Below are positions 14,773 through 24,450 of a stretch of DNA of 64,000 nucleotides, one piece after another; position 1 is the stretch's first letter, and each line of letters begins with the position of its first letter. This stretch comes from UBA1715 sp045600045. GTDB taxonomy: Bacteria > Bacteroidota > Bacteroidia > Bacteroidales > UBA1715. The notes beneath the pieces were generated by a model. That model ran no database searches and was not told the origin of the DNA. It saw only the letters and a list, made by a program, of their open reading frames with translations. The translations under genes were made by a program, and so were the position numbers. Where the stretch lies: positions 1 through 64,000 of the forward strand of contig JAZRXD010000100.1 in the NCBI GenBank assembly GCA_045600045.1, in the 5' to 3' direction.

Positions 14773-16485
14773 ATGCAGAATGCAATAAATATCTACCAAA
14801 TTTTTACGCGTCTTTTCGCGAATCAAAACGAAACAAATAAGGAATTTGGAACACTCAAGGAAAATGGTTGCTCTAAATTCAACGATATAACTCCAATTGC
14901 GTTACAGGAAATAAAAAAACTTGGAATTACCCATGTGTGGTACACTGGTGTGATTCGTCATGCTTCGTGTACAAATTATTCGAAATATGGACTGACAACC
15001 GATAATGCGCAAGTTGTGAAAGGACGTGCGGGTTCTCCGTATGCAATCAAAGATTATTTTGATGTTGATCCTGATTTGGCAACGAATGTGAAACTTCGTA
15101 TGAAGGAATTTGAGGATTTGGTGAAACGTACGCACAACGAAGGTTTGAAATGTATTATTGATTTTGTCCCGAATCACGTTTCTCGTGAATATCATTCCGA
15201 TAGTATTCCTGAAGGTGGCATTTCGTTGGGTAGTTACGACGACACGAAAGTGAGTTTTTCGCCGAATAATAATTTTTATTATTTGCCGGACGAAGAGTTG
15301 CACATGCCTATGGATATTAATTTCCCATACACTGAAAATACGCCTGCATATTACGAATATCCAGCAAAAGTTACAGGAAATGATGTCTTTTCTTCATCTC
15401 CGTCGCGTAACGATTGGTACGAAACTGTTAAGTTGAATTATGGTATTGATTATCAGAATAATTGGAATTTAAATTTTGAGCAAATTCCTGATACGTGGAT
15501 TCGTATGTTGGAAATTTTGTCGTTTTGGGCTAAAAAGAATGTTGATGGTTTCCGTTGTGATATGGCGGAAATGGTTCCTGTTCAATTTTGGAGTTGGGTT
15601 ATTCCGCAAATCAAAGAAATAAATCCGGAAATTATATTCATTGCGGAAATTTACAATCCCGATGCGTATCAAACTTATTTGAATACTGGTCATTTTGATT
15701 ATTTGTACGACAAGGTTGGTCTGTACGACACAATGCGTTTGATTGTTGAAGGAAAAGGAATCGCAAAATATATTTCTGATTATTGGCGTAGAATCGAAGA
15801 TTTGACGGGGAAAATGCTCCGCTTTTTGGAAAATCACGATGAACAACGTATTGCATCACGCTTTTTTGCAGATAATGGTGATAAAGCTCGCGCGGCAATG
15901 GTGTTGTTGGGAACGTTAAATCCAGGTCCGTTGATGATTTATTTCGGTCAGGAAATCGGAGAAAAGGGAATGGACAAAGAAGGCTTCAGTGGAATTGACG
16001 GTAGAACAACAATTTTTGATTATTGGAGCTTGACGGAATTTAATAAATGGGTGAACAAAGGAAAATTTGATGGTGAAAAATTGTCGGTCGAACAAGTTGA
16101 CTTACGTGATTTCTATTCTCGCTTGTTGAATTTCCGACTGAATTCCGAAACAATTCAGAATGGTTTGTTCTACGATTTGATGTGGAAAAATTATGGGGGC
16201 AATTTGAATGCGGACAAGATTTTTGCATTCCTTCGCTATACAGAAAAGGAAAAATTATTGTTTGTGCTGAATTTTGATTTCGAACGTACTCAAACATTCC
16301 GCTTGATGTTGGGTGAACATCCTTTCCAAACAATGAATTGCCCACTTGAAGGAACTTTAACGCTTACGGAAGTCTTTGAAAATGATTTTGTTGATTCGTT
16401 TTCAATGTCCGAGGTGATAGAAAATGGTTTGCCGATTTCGATTGTTCCTAATTCGGCATTAATCTTTAGAATGGAATGGAAGTAA
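14773..16485 (+). CDS. Alpha-amylase family glycoside hydrolase (GH13)
   Basis: 570 residues with no signal peptide, so intracellular. The TIM-barrel landmarks of GH13 are present: region I DFVPNH (130-135), region II DGFRCDMAE with nucleophile Asp263, region III FIAEIY with acid/base Glu292, and region IV FLENHDEQR with Asp356. A C-terminal beta domain (about 480-570) follows. It probably cleaves or rearranges alpha-glucans or maltooligosaccharides in the cytoplasm; the exact subfamily cannot be read. Its last 10 bases overlap the start of mqnD, which suggests translational coupling of two functionally unrelated genes. Confidence 0.93.
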   Translation: MQNAINIYQIFTRLFANQNETNKEFGTLKENGCSKFNDITPIALQEIKKLGITHVWYTGVIRHASCTNYSKYGLTTDNAQVVKGRAGSPYAIKDYFDVDPDLATNVKLRMKEFEDLVKRTHNEGLKCIIDFVPNHVSREYHSDSIPEGGISLGSYDDTKVSFSPNNNFYYLPDEELHMPMDINFPYTENTPAYYEYPAKVTGNDVFSSSPSRNDWYETVKLNYGIDYQNNWNLNFEQIPDTWIRMLEILSFWAKKNVDGFRCDMAEMVPVQFWSWVIPQIKEINPEIIFIAEIYNPDAYQTYLNTGHFDYLYDKVGLYDTMRLIVEGKGIAKYISDYWRRIEDLTGKMLRFLENHDEQRIASRFFADNGDKARAAMVLLGTLNPGPLMIYFGQEIGEKGMDKEGFSGIDGRTTIFDYWSLTEFNKWVNKGKFDGEKLSVEQVDLRDFYSRLLNFRLNSETIQNGLFYDLMWKNYGGNLNADKIFAFLRYTEKEKLLFVLNFDFERTQTFRLMLGEHPFQTMNCPLEGTLTLTEVFENDFVDSFSMSEVIENGLPISIVPNSALIFRMEWK

Positions 16486-17303
16486 CTTTAGGTTTTTCGT
16501 CGTGTCCGAACGATACTTATACGTTCGATGCGTTGATTCATAAAAAAATTGATACGAAAGGTATTGATTTTAAATGTGTTGTGGCCGATGTGCAAGACTT
16601 GAATCGTCGTGCTATGATTGGCGATTTGCAAATGACAAAGTTGAGCTATTTTGCATATTCTCAAGTTTATAAAAATTATCAAATTCTTGATGCTGGTAGT
16701 GCGTTGGGTTATGCAAATGGTCCGTTGTTTATTTGCAAAAAGGGAAATGAAACAAATGTTAATGCGAAATCGAGAATTTTGATTCCTGGACGGGAAACAA
16801 CGGCAAATTTGTTGTTCTCAATGGCTTATCCCGATTATACGGATAAGACAGAATGCCTTTTTTCGGAGATTGAATCAAAAATAAAGAGCGGCGAATATGA
16901 CGCGGGAGTTATAATTCATGAAAATCGTTTTACGTATGCTGAACGAGGTTTTTCTATGTTACGCGATTTGGGAAATTTTTGGGAGGGCGAAACGCATAAT
17001 CCCATTCCACTTGGCGCAATAACAATTCGTCGTGATGTTCCGGAAGATTTGAAACAAACTATCAATCAATTGCTTCGTCAAAGTATTGAATACGCCAATG
17101 AACATCCGCAAGATTCAAATAAGTTCATTCATCAATACGCACAAGCAATAGAAGACGATGTTTTGAAAAAACATATCGCTTTGTTTGTGAATGATTTCAG
17201 CCTTTCGCTTGGTTGCAAAGGACGACAGGCAGTCGAAACTTTGTATAATCGTGCGTTTGAGTTAGGCATAATAAAAGAATTGCCCAAGGATATTTTTGCG
17301 TAA
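16476..17303 (+). CDS. mqnD: 1,4-dihydroxy-6-naphthoate synthase (futalosine pathway)
   Basis: 275 residues, the family's normal length. It starts LGFSSCPNDTYTFDALIHKKID, the MqnD signature, and has LNRRAMIGDLQMTKLSYFAY, the G-x-A-L-G-Y-A-N-GPLF segment, RETTANLLFSMAYPD, and YDAGVIIHENRFTY with the active-site His. It converts cyclic dehypoxanthine futalosine to 1,4-dihydroxy-6-naphthoate for menaquinone synthesis. The fold is that of a periplasmic-binding protein but without an export signal. No other mqn gene is in the window. Confidence 0.92.
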   Translation: MEVTLGFSSCPNDTYTFDALIHKKIDTKGIDFKCVVADVQDLNRRAMIGDLQMTKLSYFAYSQVYKNYQILDAGSALGYANGPLFICKKGNETNVNAKSRILIPGRETTANLLFSMAYPDYTDKTECLFSEIESKIKSGEYDAGVIIHENRFTYAERGFSMLRDLGNFWEGETHNPIPLGAITIRRDVPEDLKQTINQLLRQSIEYANEHPQDSNKFIHQYAQAIEDDVLKKHIALFVNDFSLSLGCKGRQAVETLYNRAFELGIIKELPKDIFA

Positions 17304-17334
17304 TAGCTCGAAAATCTGATCTTTAGAGTTTTAA

Positions 17335-18864
17335 TCACAAACTAATCAGTTCTTTTTTCAATTGCCTTTGCTTGAAAAATTCAATTGTAATAATCAGACA
17401 AAGTAGAATGGCATAGGATATAAGTGATTGCGTGAGTGATAACGGAAAGTTGATTTGGGGATGAGGAAACGTGTTGATGTCGGCTATGGCATCTTGTAGA
17501 TAATATGTTACAAAATTCAAAAATTTGATTAAAAAAGATGATGCGATTGGAATCCAACACGTTGCTAGCGATATGATTGTACATATTAATATAATGAATG
17601 ATAACGGAATCACTATAATGTTCGTAAGAAGACTGTACGTTGGAATAGTATTGAAATAATATAGTGTGAGTGGAGTTGTGCCAATTTGCACGGAGATGGA
17701 AACAGCAAGAATTCCCCAAAAATATTCTCCGATTATTGTTTCGGGTTTGAAAATGTTTTGAATGTGTTTCCCAAAATAAACTATGCTAAACACGGCACTG
17801 TACGAAAGCTGAAAACTGACTGAAAATAAGTCGTTTGGCGAAAATAATAGAGAAATAAAAGCTGCGGTTGCTAATGAATTATATGTACTTGATTTTCGTT
17901 TGAGCAACAATGAAATGGAAATCATGGAACACATGATTGATGCTCGTTGAACAGATGGACTTAATCCTGTTAGACAAGCGTACATCCAAATACCACTAAT
18001 GCAACAAAGAATTTTTAGCCATGCAAGTTCTTGTTTTCGGATGAATCCGAATACGAAAAACAAAATGCCGTTGATTATTCCAACGTGTAGTCCTGAAACG
18101 GCAAGAATATGCATGGCACCAGCCGTTTGAAAATCACCTTTTGTTTCTTCGTCAAGCAACGATTTGTCGCCAAATGCAAGTGCTGCAATTAGTTGGTGAT
18201 TTTTTTCGTTCAGCCCCAATTGTAGAAGTTTGTCTAACGCTTTGCTTCGTAATGACATACAAAATGAAAAGACATTGTTTTCGTGGTCGATGTATTTCCA
18301 TTGCTTGGTCGATACATATCCTTGACAATAAATGTTTTGGTTTCCAAGAAAGGTTTTGTAATCGAAAGCAGAATTCGCTTGATTCTCAATCGCTTTTAGA
18401 TTGTTTTTAAATGAAATGATATCGCCATAGTTTAATTTTTTTGAAAGACTGTCTTTCTTTATGTAAAGTATTGATTTGCATTCTTGTCTGCCTTTGGTCG
18501 ATAGTACGGTAAATTTATATGTCTTCGCTTTCTCTTCGGGTGAACTGATGATTTTTCCTTCAATCCAGCTTTGTGTGGCCCGTTCGCAATAATGCGTTTT
18601 GTGTAGTGAACTGTTGATATAGCCAGCAATGACGAATCCCAAAAGTAAAAAACAAATATGGGCTGATTTGACTGCTTTTGCCAACAATATGCAAAGTAGA
18701 GTGCTTAGGCCCAATAGGGCGACGAGAGTGGCTTCTCCCAATTCATTCGGAAAGTAACGAAATACTATGATTCCTGCAATGAGTGCGGTGGTGACGCACA
18801 CGCAAGGATTCTGTGCCAACAAACTTTTTTGAATGTTGGTCACGGCGGCTTTGTAAAATGTCAT
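17335..18864 (-). CDS. ComEC/Rec2-type competence membrane protein
   Basis: 509 residues. An N-terminal membrane block (about 20-75) precedes a DUF4131-like soluble domain (about 85-200), and then the competence domain: HILAVSGLHVGIINGILFF, GLSPSVQRASIMCSMI and IPTYSLLTNIIVIPLSF, with about eight membrane helices. It lacks the C-terminal metallo-beta-lactamase domain of Gram-positive ComEC. The family forms the inner-membrane channel for single-stranded DNA uptake. It is convergent with mqnD, and def follows upstream in the same direction. Confidence 0.9.
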   Translation of the reverse strand: MTFYKAAVTNIQKSLLAQNPCVCVTTALIAGIIVFRYFPNELGEATLVALLGLSTLLCILLAKAVKSAHICFLLLGFVIAGYINSSLHKTHYCERATQSWIEGKIISSPEEKAKTYKFTVLSTKGRQECKSILYIKKDSLSKKLNYGDIISFKNNLKAIENQANSAFDYKTFLGNQNIYCQGYVSTKQWKYIDHENNVFSFCMSLRSKALDKLLQLGLNEKNHQLIAALAFGDKSLLDEETKGDFQTAGAMHILAVSGLHVGIINGILFFVFGFIRKQELAWLKILCCISGIWMYACLTGLSPSVQRASIMCSMISISLLLKRKSSTYNSLATAAFISLLFSPNDLFSVSFQLSYSAVFSIVYFGKHIQNIFKPETIIGEYFWGILAVSISVQIGTTPLTLYYFNTIPTYSLLTNIIVIPLSFIILICTIISLATCWIPIASSFLIKFLNFVTYYLQDAIADINTFPHPQINFPLSLTQSLISYAILLCLIITIEFFKQRQLKKELISL

Positions 18865-18880
18865 TCAGTGCGGTCTTCTC

Positions 18881-19438
18881 TTAAGCTTTAAAAAATTTAA
18901 TTTTATATCGTGTTGAAACTTTTCCTTTTAATATGTTGTTTAGTTTTCCTGTCAACAATCTTCGTTTTAGTGGTGTCAAGTGGTCTATAAAACATTTTCC
19001 GTCGAGATGATCGTATTCGTGTTGGATGATTCTTGCACAAATTCCGGAGAATATTTCGATATGTTCTTCGAATTTTTCATCCAAATAGCGGAGTTTTACA
19101 AATTCCGGACGCGAAACGTCTTCGAAAATGCCGGGAAAGCTTAGGCAGCCTTCGTTGAATAGCCATTCTTCTCCTGTTAATTCAAGTATTTGAGGATTGA
19201 TGAATGTGCGTTTAAAACCTTTTGCGTCAGGATAATCTTCGGCGAATCCGTTTGCGTCAATTACAAAAAGTCGAATTGACAAGCCGATTTGTGGCGCTGC
19301 CAAACCAACACCTTCAGAACTCTCCAATGTGTCGTACAAATTCTTGATAGTTACATCTAATTCTGGATAATCTTTCGTTATCTCGGTGGCAACTTTTCTT
19401 AAAACTGGAGTTCCGTAAGCAACAATTGGTTTTATCAT
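18881..19438 (-). CDS. def: Peptide deformylase
   Basis: 185 residues. It removes the formyl group from the N-terminal Met of new proteins. All three motifs are present: GVGLAAPQIG (motif 1), EGCLSFP with the Cys metal ligand (motif 2) and QHEYDHLDG with the two His ligands and catalytic Glu (motif 3). The ATG overlaps the stop of the yqgF gene by four bases (ATGA), so the two are translationally coupled. The C-terminus is Lys-rich. Confidence 0.97.
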   Translation of the reverse strand: MIKPIVAYGTPVLRKVATEITKDYPELDVTIKNLYDTLESSEGVGLAAPQIGLSIRLFVIDANGFAEDYPDAKGFKRTFINPQILELTGEEWLFNEGCLSFPGIFEDVSRPEFVKLRYLDEKFEEHIEIFSGICARIIQHEYDHLDGKCFIDHLTPLKRRLLTGKLNNILKGKVSTRYKIKFFKA

Positions 19439-19857
19439 AATACATTATTATTTTGTTCCATATACGATTGAAGTATGATAGTCGCACTAATACTATCGAC
19501 AACTTCTTTGTTTTGTCTGTCTTTTTTCTTCATTCCTCCTGCCAGCATTGTTTGATGGGCAATTGTTGAGGTGAATCTTTCATCCATTTCGCTGATTGGC
19601 ATTGAAGGAAATTCTTTTTTGAATTGCTTTTCAAAAGCTTTCACGAATTGGGCGTTCGATGATGGTTCGTTGCGGAGAGTTGTAGGCATTCCTATTACAA
19701 CGTGCTCGACTTGCTCTTTTGCAAAATAATCTTTTAAGAATTGGATTAAGTCGCAACTGCGGACAGTGGTAAGTGCATTTGCAATAATTTGCAAAGGATC
19801 GGTCACTGCAATTCCTGTACGTTTTGTTCCGTAATCTATGGCTAAAATTCTTCCCAT
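19435..19857 (-). CDS. yqgF: Holliday junction resolvase-like / pre-16S rRNA processing protein YqgF (RuvX)
   Basis: 140 residues. It has an RNase H-like fold with the start RILAIDYGTKRTGIAVTD (first acidic residue), VEHVVIGMPTTLRNEPSS, and ERFTSTIAHQTM with the DER motif. The family processes the 5' end of 16S rRNA and has been proposed as a back-up resolvase. It is the first gene of a yqgF-def-comEC string. Confidence 0.94.
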   Translation of the reverse strand: MGRILAIDYGTKRTGIAVTDPLQIIANALTTVRSCDLIQFLKDYFAKEQVEHVVIGMPTTLRNEPSSNAQFVKAFEKQFKKEFPSMPISEMDERFTSTIAHQTMLAGGMKKKDRQNKEVVDSISATIILQSYMEQNNNVL

Positions 19858-19975
19858 CTTGGTTGCAAAGGTACGAAAAATCTATCAAATGCTACGACCT
19901 TGTTTGTGTGCAGATTTCTTTTTTCTTTTTCGGGAAAGTTTTCGGCAAAGGAGGGGACTTTTTAAGATAAATTAC

Positions 19976-19983
19976 TAAATTTG
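19976..19983 (+). promoter_or_regulatory. -7 promoter box TAAATTTG for the oad operon
   Basis: TAAATTTG is an exact TAnnTTTG match, 41 bases before the oadG ATG and divergent from yqgF. Confidence 0.55.
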
Positions 19984-20023
19984 CACGAAAATTTTTTGAT
20001 GGTAAACTAAATATAAATTCACA

Positions 20024-20278
20024 ATGGGAAACGTAGGACAAGCATTATTCTTGATGGGTGTCGGATTGGTAACCGTGTTTGTGGTACTGATATTGATTAT
20101 CCAGTTCGGGAAATTGTTGATTTTCGTTTGTAATAAATTTTTGCCGGAAGAAGAAGTCGCTCCCAAAGCAAATTCATCGGCAACAACAATCGATTCAAAA
20201 GTATATTCTGCTATTTGTCAGGCAGTTTCAACTGTTACAGGCGGTAAGGGTACTGTAGCTGATGTTAAAAAATTATAA
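20024..20278 (+). CDS. oadG: Na+-pumping decarboxylase gamma subunit (OadG family)
   Basis: 84 residues. One N-terminal membrane helix (about 5-35; FLMGVGLVTVFVVLILII) is followed by a short polar, Ala/Ser-rich tail, the standard shape of OadG/MmdD. It anchors the cytosolic carboxyltransferase subunit to the membrane beta subunit. It is the first gene of oadG-oadA-oadB. Confidence 0.88.
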   Translation: MGNVGQALFLMGVGLVTVFVVLILIIQFGKLLIFVCNKFLPEEEVAPKANSSATTIDSKVYSAICQAVSTVTGGKGTVADVKKL

Positions 20279-20310
20279 TAGTATAAACGTAAAAATATAT
20301 ATAAGGTATC

Positions 20311-22149
20311 ATGGGTAGACAGATAAAATTTTCTTTGGTTTACAGAGATATGTGGCAGAGCTCAGGTAAGTATCAGCCACGTGTTGACCAATTAGTTCGT
20401 ATTGCTCCTGAAATCATCGCAATGGGATGTTTTGCTCGAGTAGAAACTAATGGTGGCGGTTTTGAACAAGTTAACTTGCTATACGGCGAAAATCCTAACA
20501 AGGCGGTTCGTGCGTGGACAAAACCATTCCATGAAGCTGGAATCCAAACTCACATGTTGGACCGTGCATTGAACGGATTGAGAATGAGTCCAGTACCTGT
20601 TGATGTACGTAAATTATTCTATAAGGTTAAAAAAGCACAAGGTGTTGATATCACTCGTTGTTTCTGCGGTTTGAACGATACTCGTAATATTATCGATTCA
20701 ATTAAATATGCTAAAGAAGCAGGCATGATTGCTCAAGCAACAATGTGCTTGACGGTTTCTAAAGTTCACACTGTAGAATACTATTGTAACTTGGCAGACG
20801 AATTAATCGCTGGTGGTGCTGACGAAATTTGTATGAAGGATATGGCTGGTATCGGTCGTCCAGTTTCATTAGGTAAGATTGTTTCTTATATCAAATCTAA
20901 ATATCCAAATGTAATTGTTCAATATCACGGACAAACAGGTCCTGGTTTTACTCCAGCTTCTATTTTGGAAGTTTGTAAAGCTGGTTGCGATATTATCGAT
21001 GTTGGTATGGAACCACTTTCTTGGGGTACAGGCCACGCCGATGTTATCATGGTACGCGAAATGTTGAAAGACGCAGGTTTCGATGTTCCAGAAATCAATA
21101 TGTCGGCTTATATGCGTGCTCGTACATTGACACAAGAATTTATGGATGATTTCTTGGGTTACTACATCCCAGAATCTAACCGTCGTTTGACTTCGTTGTT
21201 GATTGCTCCTGGACTTCCAGGCGGTATGATGGGAAGTTTGATGAACGATTTGACTACAAACTTGGAAAGCATCAACAAATCTTTGGCAAAACAAGGCAAA
21301 CCAGCAATCACAACTGATGATTTGATGGTTATGATGTTCGACGAAGTTTCGTATGTATGGCCACGTGTAGGTTTCCCTCCACTTGTAACTCCATTCTCTC
21401 AATATGTAAAGAACTTGGCTTTGTTCAACATCATGCAAACTGTAAAAGGTAAAGAACGTTGGACAATGATTGCAGATAACATCTGGGATATGATTCTTGG
21501 TAAATCAGGTAGATTGCCAGGTGAAGTTGCTCCAGAATTGAAAGAATTGGCTGCGCAACAAGGTCGTGAATTCTTCACTGGTAATCCTCAAGATTTGTAT
21601 CCAGACAAATTGGATGAATTCCGTAAGGAAATGGATGAAAATGGTTGGGAATATGGTCAAGACGACGAGGAATTGTTCGAATTGGCTATGCACCCAGAAC
21701 AATATCGTGCATACAAATCAGGAAAAGCAAAAGCAGACTTCGAAGTTGAATTGGCTAAGAAGAAAGCAGAAAAGGCTCAAGGCGGTGCAGGTGCTTTGAA
21801 ACCACAAACATTGACAGTTGATGTAAATGGTGAAAAATATGCTGTAACTGTTAGCTACGACGCTCCAAAGGCAGATGCTCCAAAAGCAAATGCTGCTCCT
21901 GCTGCTGCTCCAGGCGAAGGAAAAGAATTGCTTTCTCCACTTGAAGGTAAATTCTATCTTGTAAAAGGTTCTGGTGATACTCCTGTTAAAGTTGGTGATA
22001 CAGTTAAACAAGGTCAAACTGTTTGCTATGTCGAAGCAATGAAGACTTTCAATGCTGTTGCTGCTGAATGTGATGGTGTTGTTACTGAAATCTGCTTTAC
22101 AAGTGGGTCGGCAGTATCTGAAGACGATGTTTTGATGAAAATTAAATAA
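20311..22149 (+). CDS. oadA: Oxaloacetate decarboxylase alpha subunit / biotin carboxyltransferase
   Basis: 612 residues. The carboxyltransferase TIM barrel is at about 1-300 (RDMWQSSGKYQPRVDQ, with KDMAGIGRP and QYHGQTGPG motifs), followed by the conserved carboxylase domain (about 300-480). An Ala/Pro-rich hinge (about 520-545) and a C-terminal biotinyl domain with Lys578 in VEAMKT complete it. It transfers CO2 from oxaloacetate to biotin; the beta subunit then decarboxylates it and exports Na+. The first 20 residues are unusually short before the barrel motif. Codon use and base composition are those of a highly expressed gene. A related malonyl or methylmalonyl pump is not excluded, but the barrel is the oxaloacetate/pyruvate type. 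Confidence 0.93.
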   Translation: MGRQIKFSLVYRDMWQSSGKYQPRVDQLVRIAPEIIAMGCFARVETNGGGFEQVNLLYGENPNKAVRAWTKPFHEAGIQTHMLDRALNGLRMSPVPVDVRKLFYKVKKAQGVDITRCFCGLNDTRNIIDSIKYAKEAGMIAQATMCLTVSKVHTVEYYCNLADELIAGGADEICMKDMAGIGRPVSLGKIVSYIKSKYPNVIVQYHGQTGPGFTPASILEVCKAGCDIIDVGMEPLSWGTGHADVIMVREMLKDAGFDVPEINMSAYMRARTLTQEFMDDFLGYYIPESNRRLTSLLIAPGLPGGMMGSLMNDLTTNLESINKSLAKQGKPAITTDDLMVMMFDEVSYVWPRVGFPPLVTPFSQYVKNLALFNIMQTVKGKERWTMIADNIWDMILGKSGRLPGEVAPELKELAAQQGREFFTGNPQDLYPDKLDEFRKEMDENGWEYGQDDEELFELAMHPEQYRAYKSGKAKADFEVELAKKKAEKAQGGAGALKPQTLTVDVNGEKYAVTVSYDAPKADAPKANAAPAAAPGEGKELLSPLEGKFYLVKGSGDTPVKVGDTVKQGQTVCYVEAMKTFNAVAAECDGVVTEICFTSGSAVSEDDVLMKIK

Positions 22150-22157
22150 TTGACAAA

Positions 22158-23402
22158 ATGCAAGAAACGTTACAGAAAATATTCGACATGACTGCTCTTG
22201 GTTCGATTATCGACCAACCGCAGTTCTTGATCATGTATGCATTGGCATTCTTGCTTTTGTATCTTGGTATCAAGAAAGAATTTGAACCACTTTTGCTTGT
22301 GCCTATTGCTTTCGGTGTACTTATTGCCAATTTCCCTGGTGGTGGTATGGGTGTTATCGGAGCTGACGGCGATGGTCTTGTTCATTTTATGAAAGATGGC
22401 CAAATGGTAGCAAAAGATGTATATGCTATGTCGTTGCCAGAAATTGCACACGATATGGGTCTTATGAACTTTTTGTATTACGCATTGATTAAATCTGGTT
22501 TGCTTCCACCACTTATTTTTATGGGTGTTGGTGCATTGACAGACTTTGGACCAATGTTACGTAACCTTAAACTTGCAATCTTCGGTGCAGGTGCTCAATT
22601 TGGTATCTTTGCAGTGTTGTTGGTTGCTTGTAATTTTTTCACAATGCCAGAAGCTGCTTCTTTGGCTATTATTGGTGGTGCTGATGGACCTACTGCAATT
22701 TTCACAACATTGAAACTTGCTCCACATTTGTTAGGTCCTATTGCAATCGCAGCTTATTCGTATATGGCTTTGGTTCCAGTGATTATTCCATTGGTTGTGA
22801 AATTAACATGTAGCGAAAAAGAGTTGAAAATTAATATGAAAGAGCAAGATAAATTGTTCCCTAATTCGCAAGAATTCAAGAATATGCGTGCTCTTAAGAT
22901 TATTTTCCCTATCGCTGTAACAACAATCGTTGCTATCATTGTTCCTGATGCTGTTTCTCTTGTTGGTATGTTGATGTTTGGTAACTTGATTAAGGAAATC
23001 GGTGCTAATACATCTCGTATTTACGAAGCTGCTTCAAGTACAATTATGAATGCTTGTACAATCTTCTTGGGATTGTGCGTTGGTGCAACAATGACTGTTG
23101 ATGCGTTCCTTAACTGGACTACAATTGGTATTGTTTGCGGTGGTTTCTTGGCTTTCGGTTTCTCAATTTTCGGTGGTATTATGCTTGTAAAATTGATGAA
23201 CTTGTTCTCTAAAAAGAAAATCAATCCGCTTATTGGTGCAACTGGTTTGAGTGCTGTTCCAATGGCTTCGCGTGTTGCTAACGAAATCGCATTGAAATAC
23301 GATTCTCGCAACCACGTTCTTAACTACTGTATGTCATCAAATGTTGCTGGGGTAATTGGTTCTGCAGTTGCTGCTGGTATCTTGATTTCGTTCTTGGGCT
23401 AA
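22158..23402 (+). CDS. oadB: Na+-translocating decarboxylase beta subunit
   Basis: 414 residues with about nine membrane helices. It has the characteristic FPGGGMGVIGADGDG region near residue 55, LIFMGVGALTDFGP with the conserved Asp, the ATTSIIGGADGPTAIF-type motif (here IIGGADGPTAIF), and GLSAVPMASRVANEIA. It catalyses carboxybiotin decarboxylation coupled to Na+ export, so the operon conserves decarboxylation energy as a sodium gradient. It lies eight bases after oadA and is followed by a strong terminator. Confidence 0.95.
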   Translation: MQETLQKIFDMTALGSIIDQPQFLIMYALAFLLLYLGIKKEFEPLLLVPIAFGVLIANFPGGGMGVIGADGDGLVHFMKDGQMVAKDVYAMSLPEIAHDMGLMNFLYYALIKSGLLPPLIFMGVGALTDFGPMLRNLKLAIFGAGAQFGIFAVLLVACNFFTMPEAASLAIIGGADGPTAIFTTLKLAPHLLGPIAIAAYSYMALVPVIIPLVVKLTCSEKELKINMKEQDKLFPNSQEFKNMRALKIIFPIAVTTIVAIIVPDAVSLVGMLMFGNLIKEIGANTSRIYEAASSTIMNACTIFLGLCVGATMTVDAFLNWTTIGIVCGGFLAFGFSIFGGIMLVKLMNLFSKKKINPLIGATGLSAVPMASRVANEIALKYDSRNHVLNYCMSSNVAGVIGSAVAAGILISFLG

Positions 23403-23418
23403 TAAATGAACTTTCTCT

Positions 23419-23456
23419 AAAAGTCCGTTCAAATTTTGTTTTGAGCGGACTTTTTT
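23419..23456 (+). terminator. Terminator after oadB
   Basis: AAAGTCCGTTCAAA, a short T-rich loop and TTTGAGCGGACTTT form a long stem followed by a T run. Confidence 0.85.
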
Positions 23457-23460
23457 ATTT

Positions 23461-24426
23461 GTGAAAATGACTTTACGTTGGAAATCAATAGGAATTTGGG
23501 CTTTAAAGATTTTTATCTTTATTGTTGCTTGGGGCTATGTCATATATAAGTTCCAAACAATGGACGGTGATGTTTCCTTGATCTTTAAGGATGACAATTT
23601 TTCTATTCCGATATTCTTATTTGTTTGTCTTCTTATGTTTGCTAATTGGGGACTTGAAGCTTTTAAATGGCAGAAATTGGTGGAGTGTACTCAAACAATT
23701 TCATACAAAACAGCAGTTTCCGGTGTGTTGATTGGTTTGCCGTTGGCACTTATAACTCCAAATCGTATTGGTGAAATAGGTGGGAGGGCAATAGTACTGA
23801 ATCAGAAACGAAAGGAGGCCGTGTTTGCTACTTTGTTGGGAAGTTTAATGCAATTGTGTACTACGTTGATAATGGGCTTGATGGGTATAATTTTATGTTT
23901 TGCTTTTCTGCCTCATAATCAAATGATTGAACGTGCGATGGTAATCTCTTTAATAGCACTTGCTTGTATTGTTTGTTTTATACTCGTTTGCAAAAACCAA
24001 CGTTGGCTTAAAAATCTGTTTCTTAGGATTGTGGGGAAAAGAATCTATGTACGGTTACTCCAACTTGTGTGTATGTATTCTAGAAAAGATGTTGCTCGTA
24101 CATTATTAATAAGTATATTTAGATATTGTGTTTTTGCAAGTCAATTTGCCTTGTTGATACAAATGTTGTTGCCTGATTTGTCGTTTGTGGAAATTTTTAT
24201 CGGTATCACATTGATGTACTTGTTTACCACATTGATTCCAACTTCCGTTTTGGGCGAAATAGGTATTCGTGGCTCTGTAGCAATGGCAGTGTTCCAGTTA
24301 TATACAACGAATGTTTCTATCATATTTCAAATCAGCATTTTGATTTGGATAATAAATATTGTTGCACCAACATTAACAGGATCATTCATCTTGTTGAATG
24401 TTCGCAGACAAAATCAGCCAAAATAA
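23461..24426 (+). CDS. Flippase-like LPG synthase transmembrane (YbhN/AglD) family protein
   Basis: 321 residues with about eight membrane helices and no soluble domain. The start MTLRWKSIGIWALKIF, WGLEAFKWQKLVE, the TPNRIGEIGGRA motif and TSVLGEIGIRGSVAM are typical of the lysylphosphatidylglycerol synthase TM/YbhN family. Members are flippases or lipid-modifying membrane proteins, and the substrate cannot be told. The GTG at 23461 and the ATG at 23467 are both possible starts; the ATG lies just after the oad terminator hairpin. Confidence 0.8.
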   Translation: MKMTLRWKSIGIWALKIFIFIVAWGYVIYKFQTMDGDVSLIFKDDNFSIPIFLFVCLLMFANWGLEAFKWQKLVECTQTISYKTAVSGVLIGLPLALITPNRIGEIGGRAIVLNQKRKEAVFATLLGSLMQLCTTLIMGLMGIILCFAFLPHNQMIERAMVISLIALACIVCFILVCKNQRWLKNLFLRIVGKRIYVRLLQLVCMYSRKDVARTLLISIFRYCVFASQFALLIQMLLPDLSFVEIFIGITLMYLFTTLIPTSVLGEIGIRGSVAMAVFQLYTTNVSIIFQISILIWIINIVAPTLTGSFILLNVRRQNQPK

Positions 24427-24450
24427 AAAGGCATCGTGTGACGGCTTCTT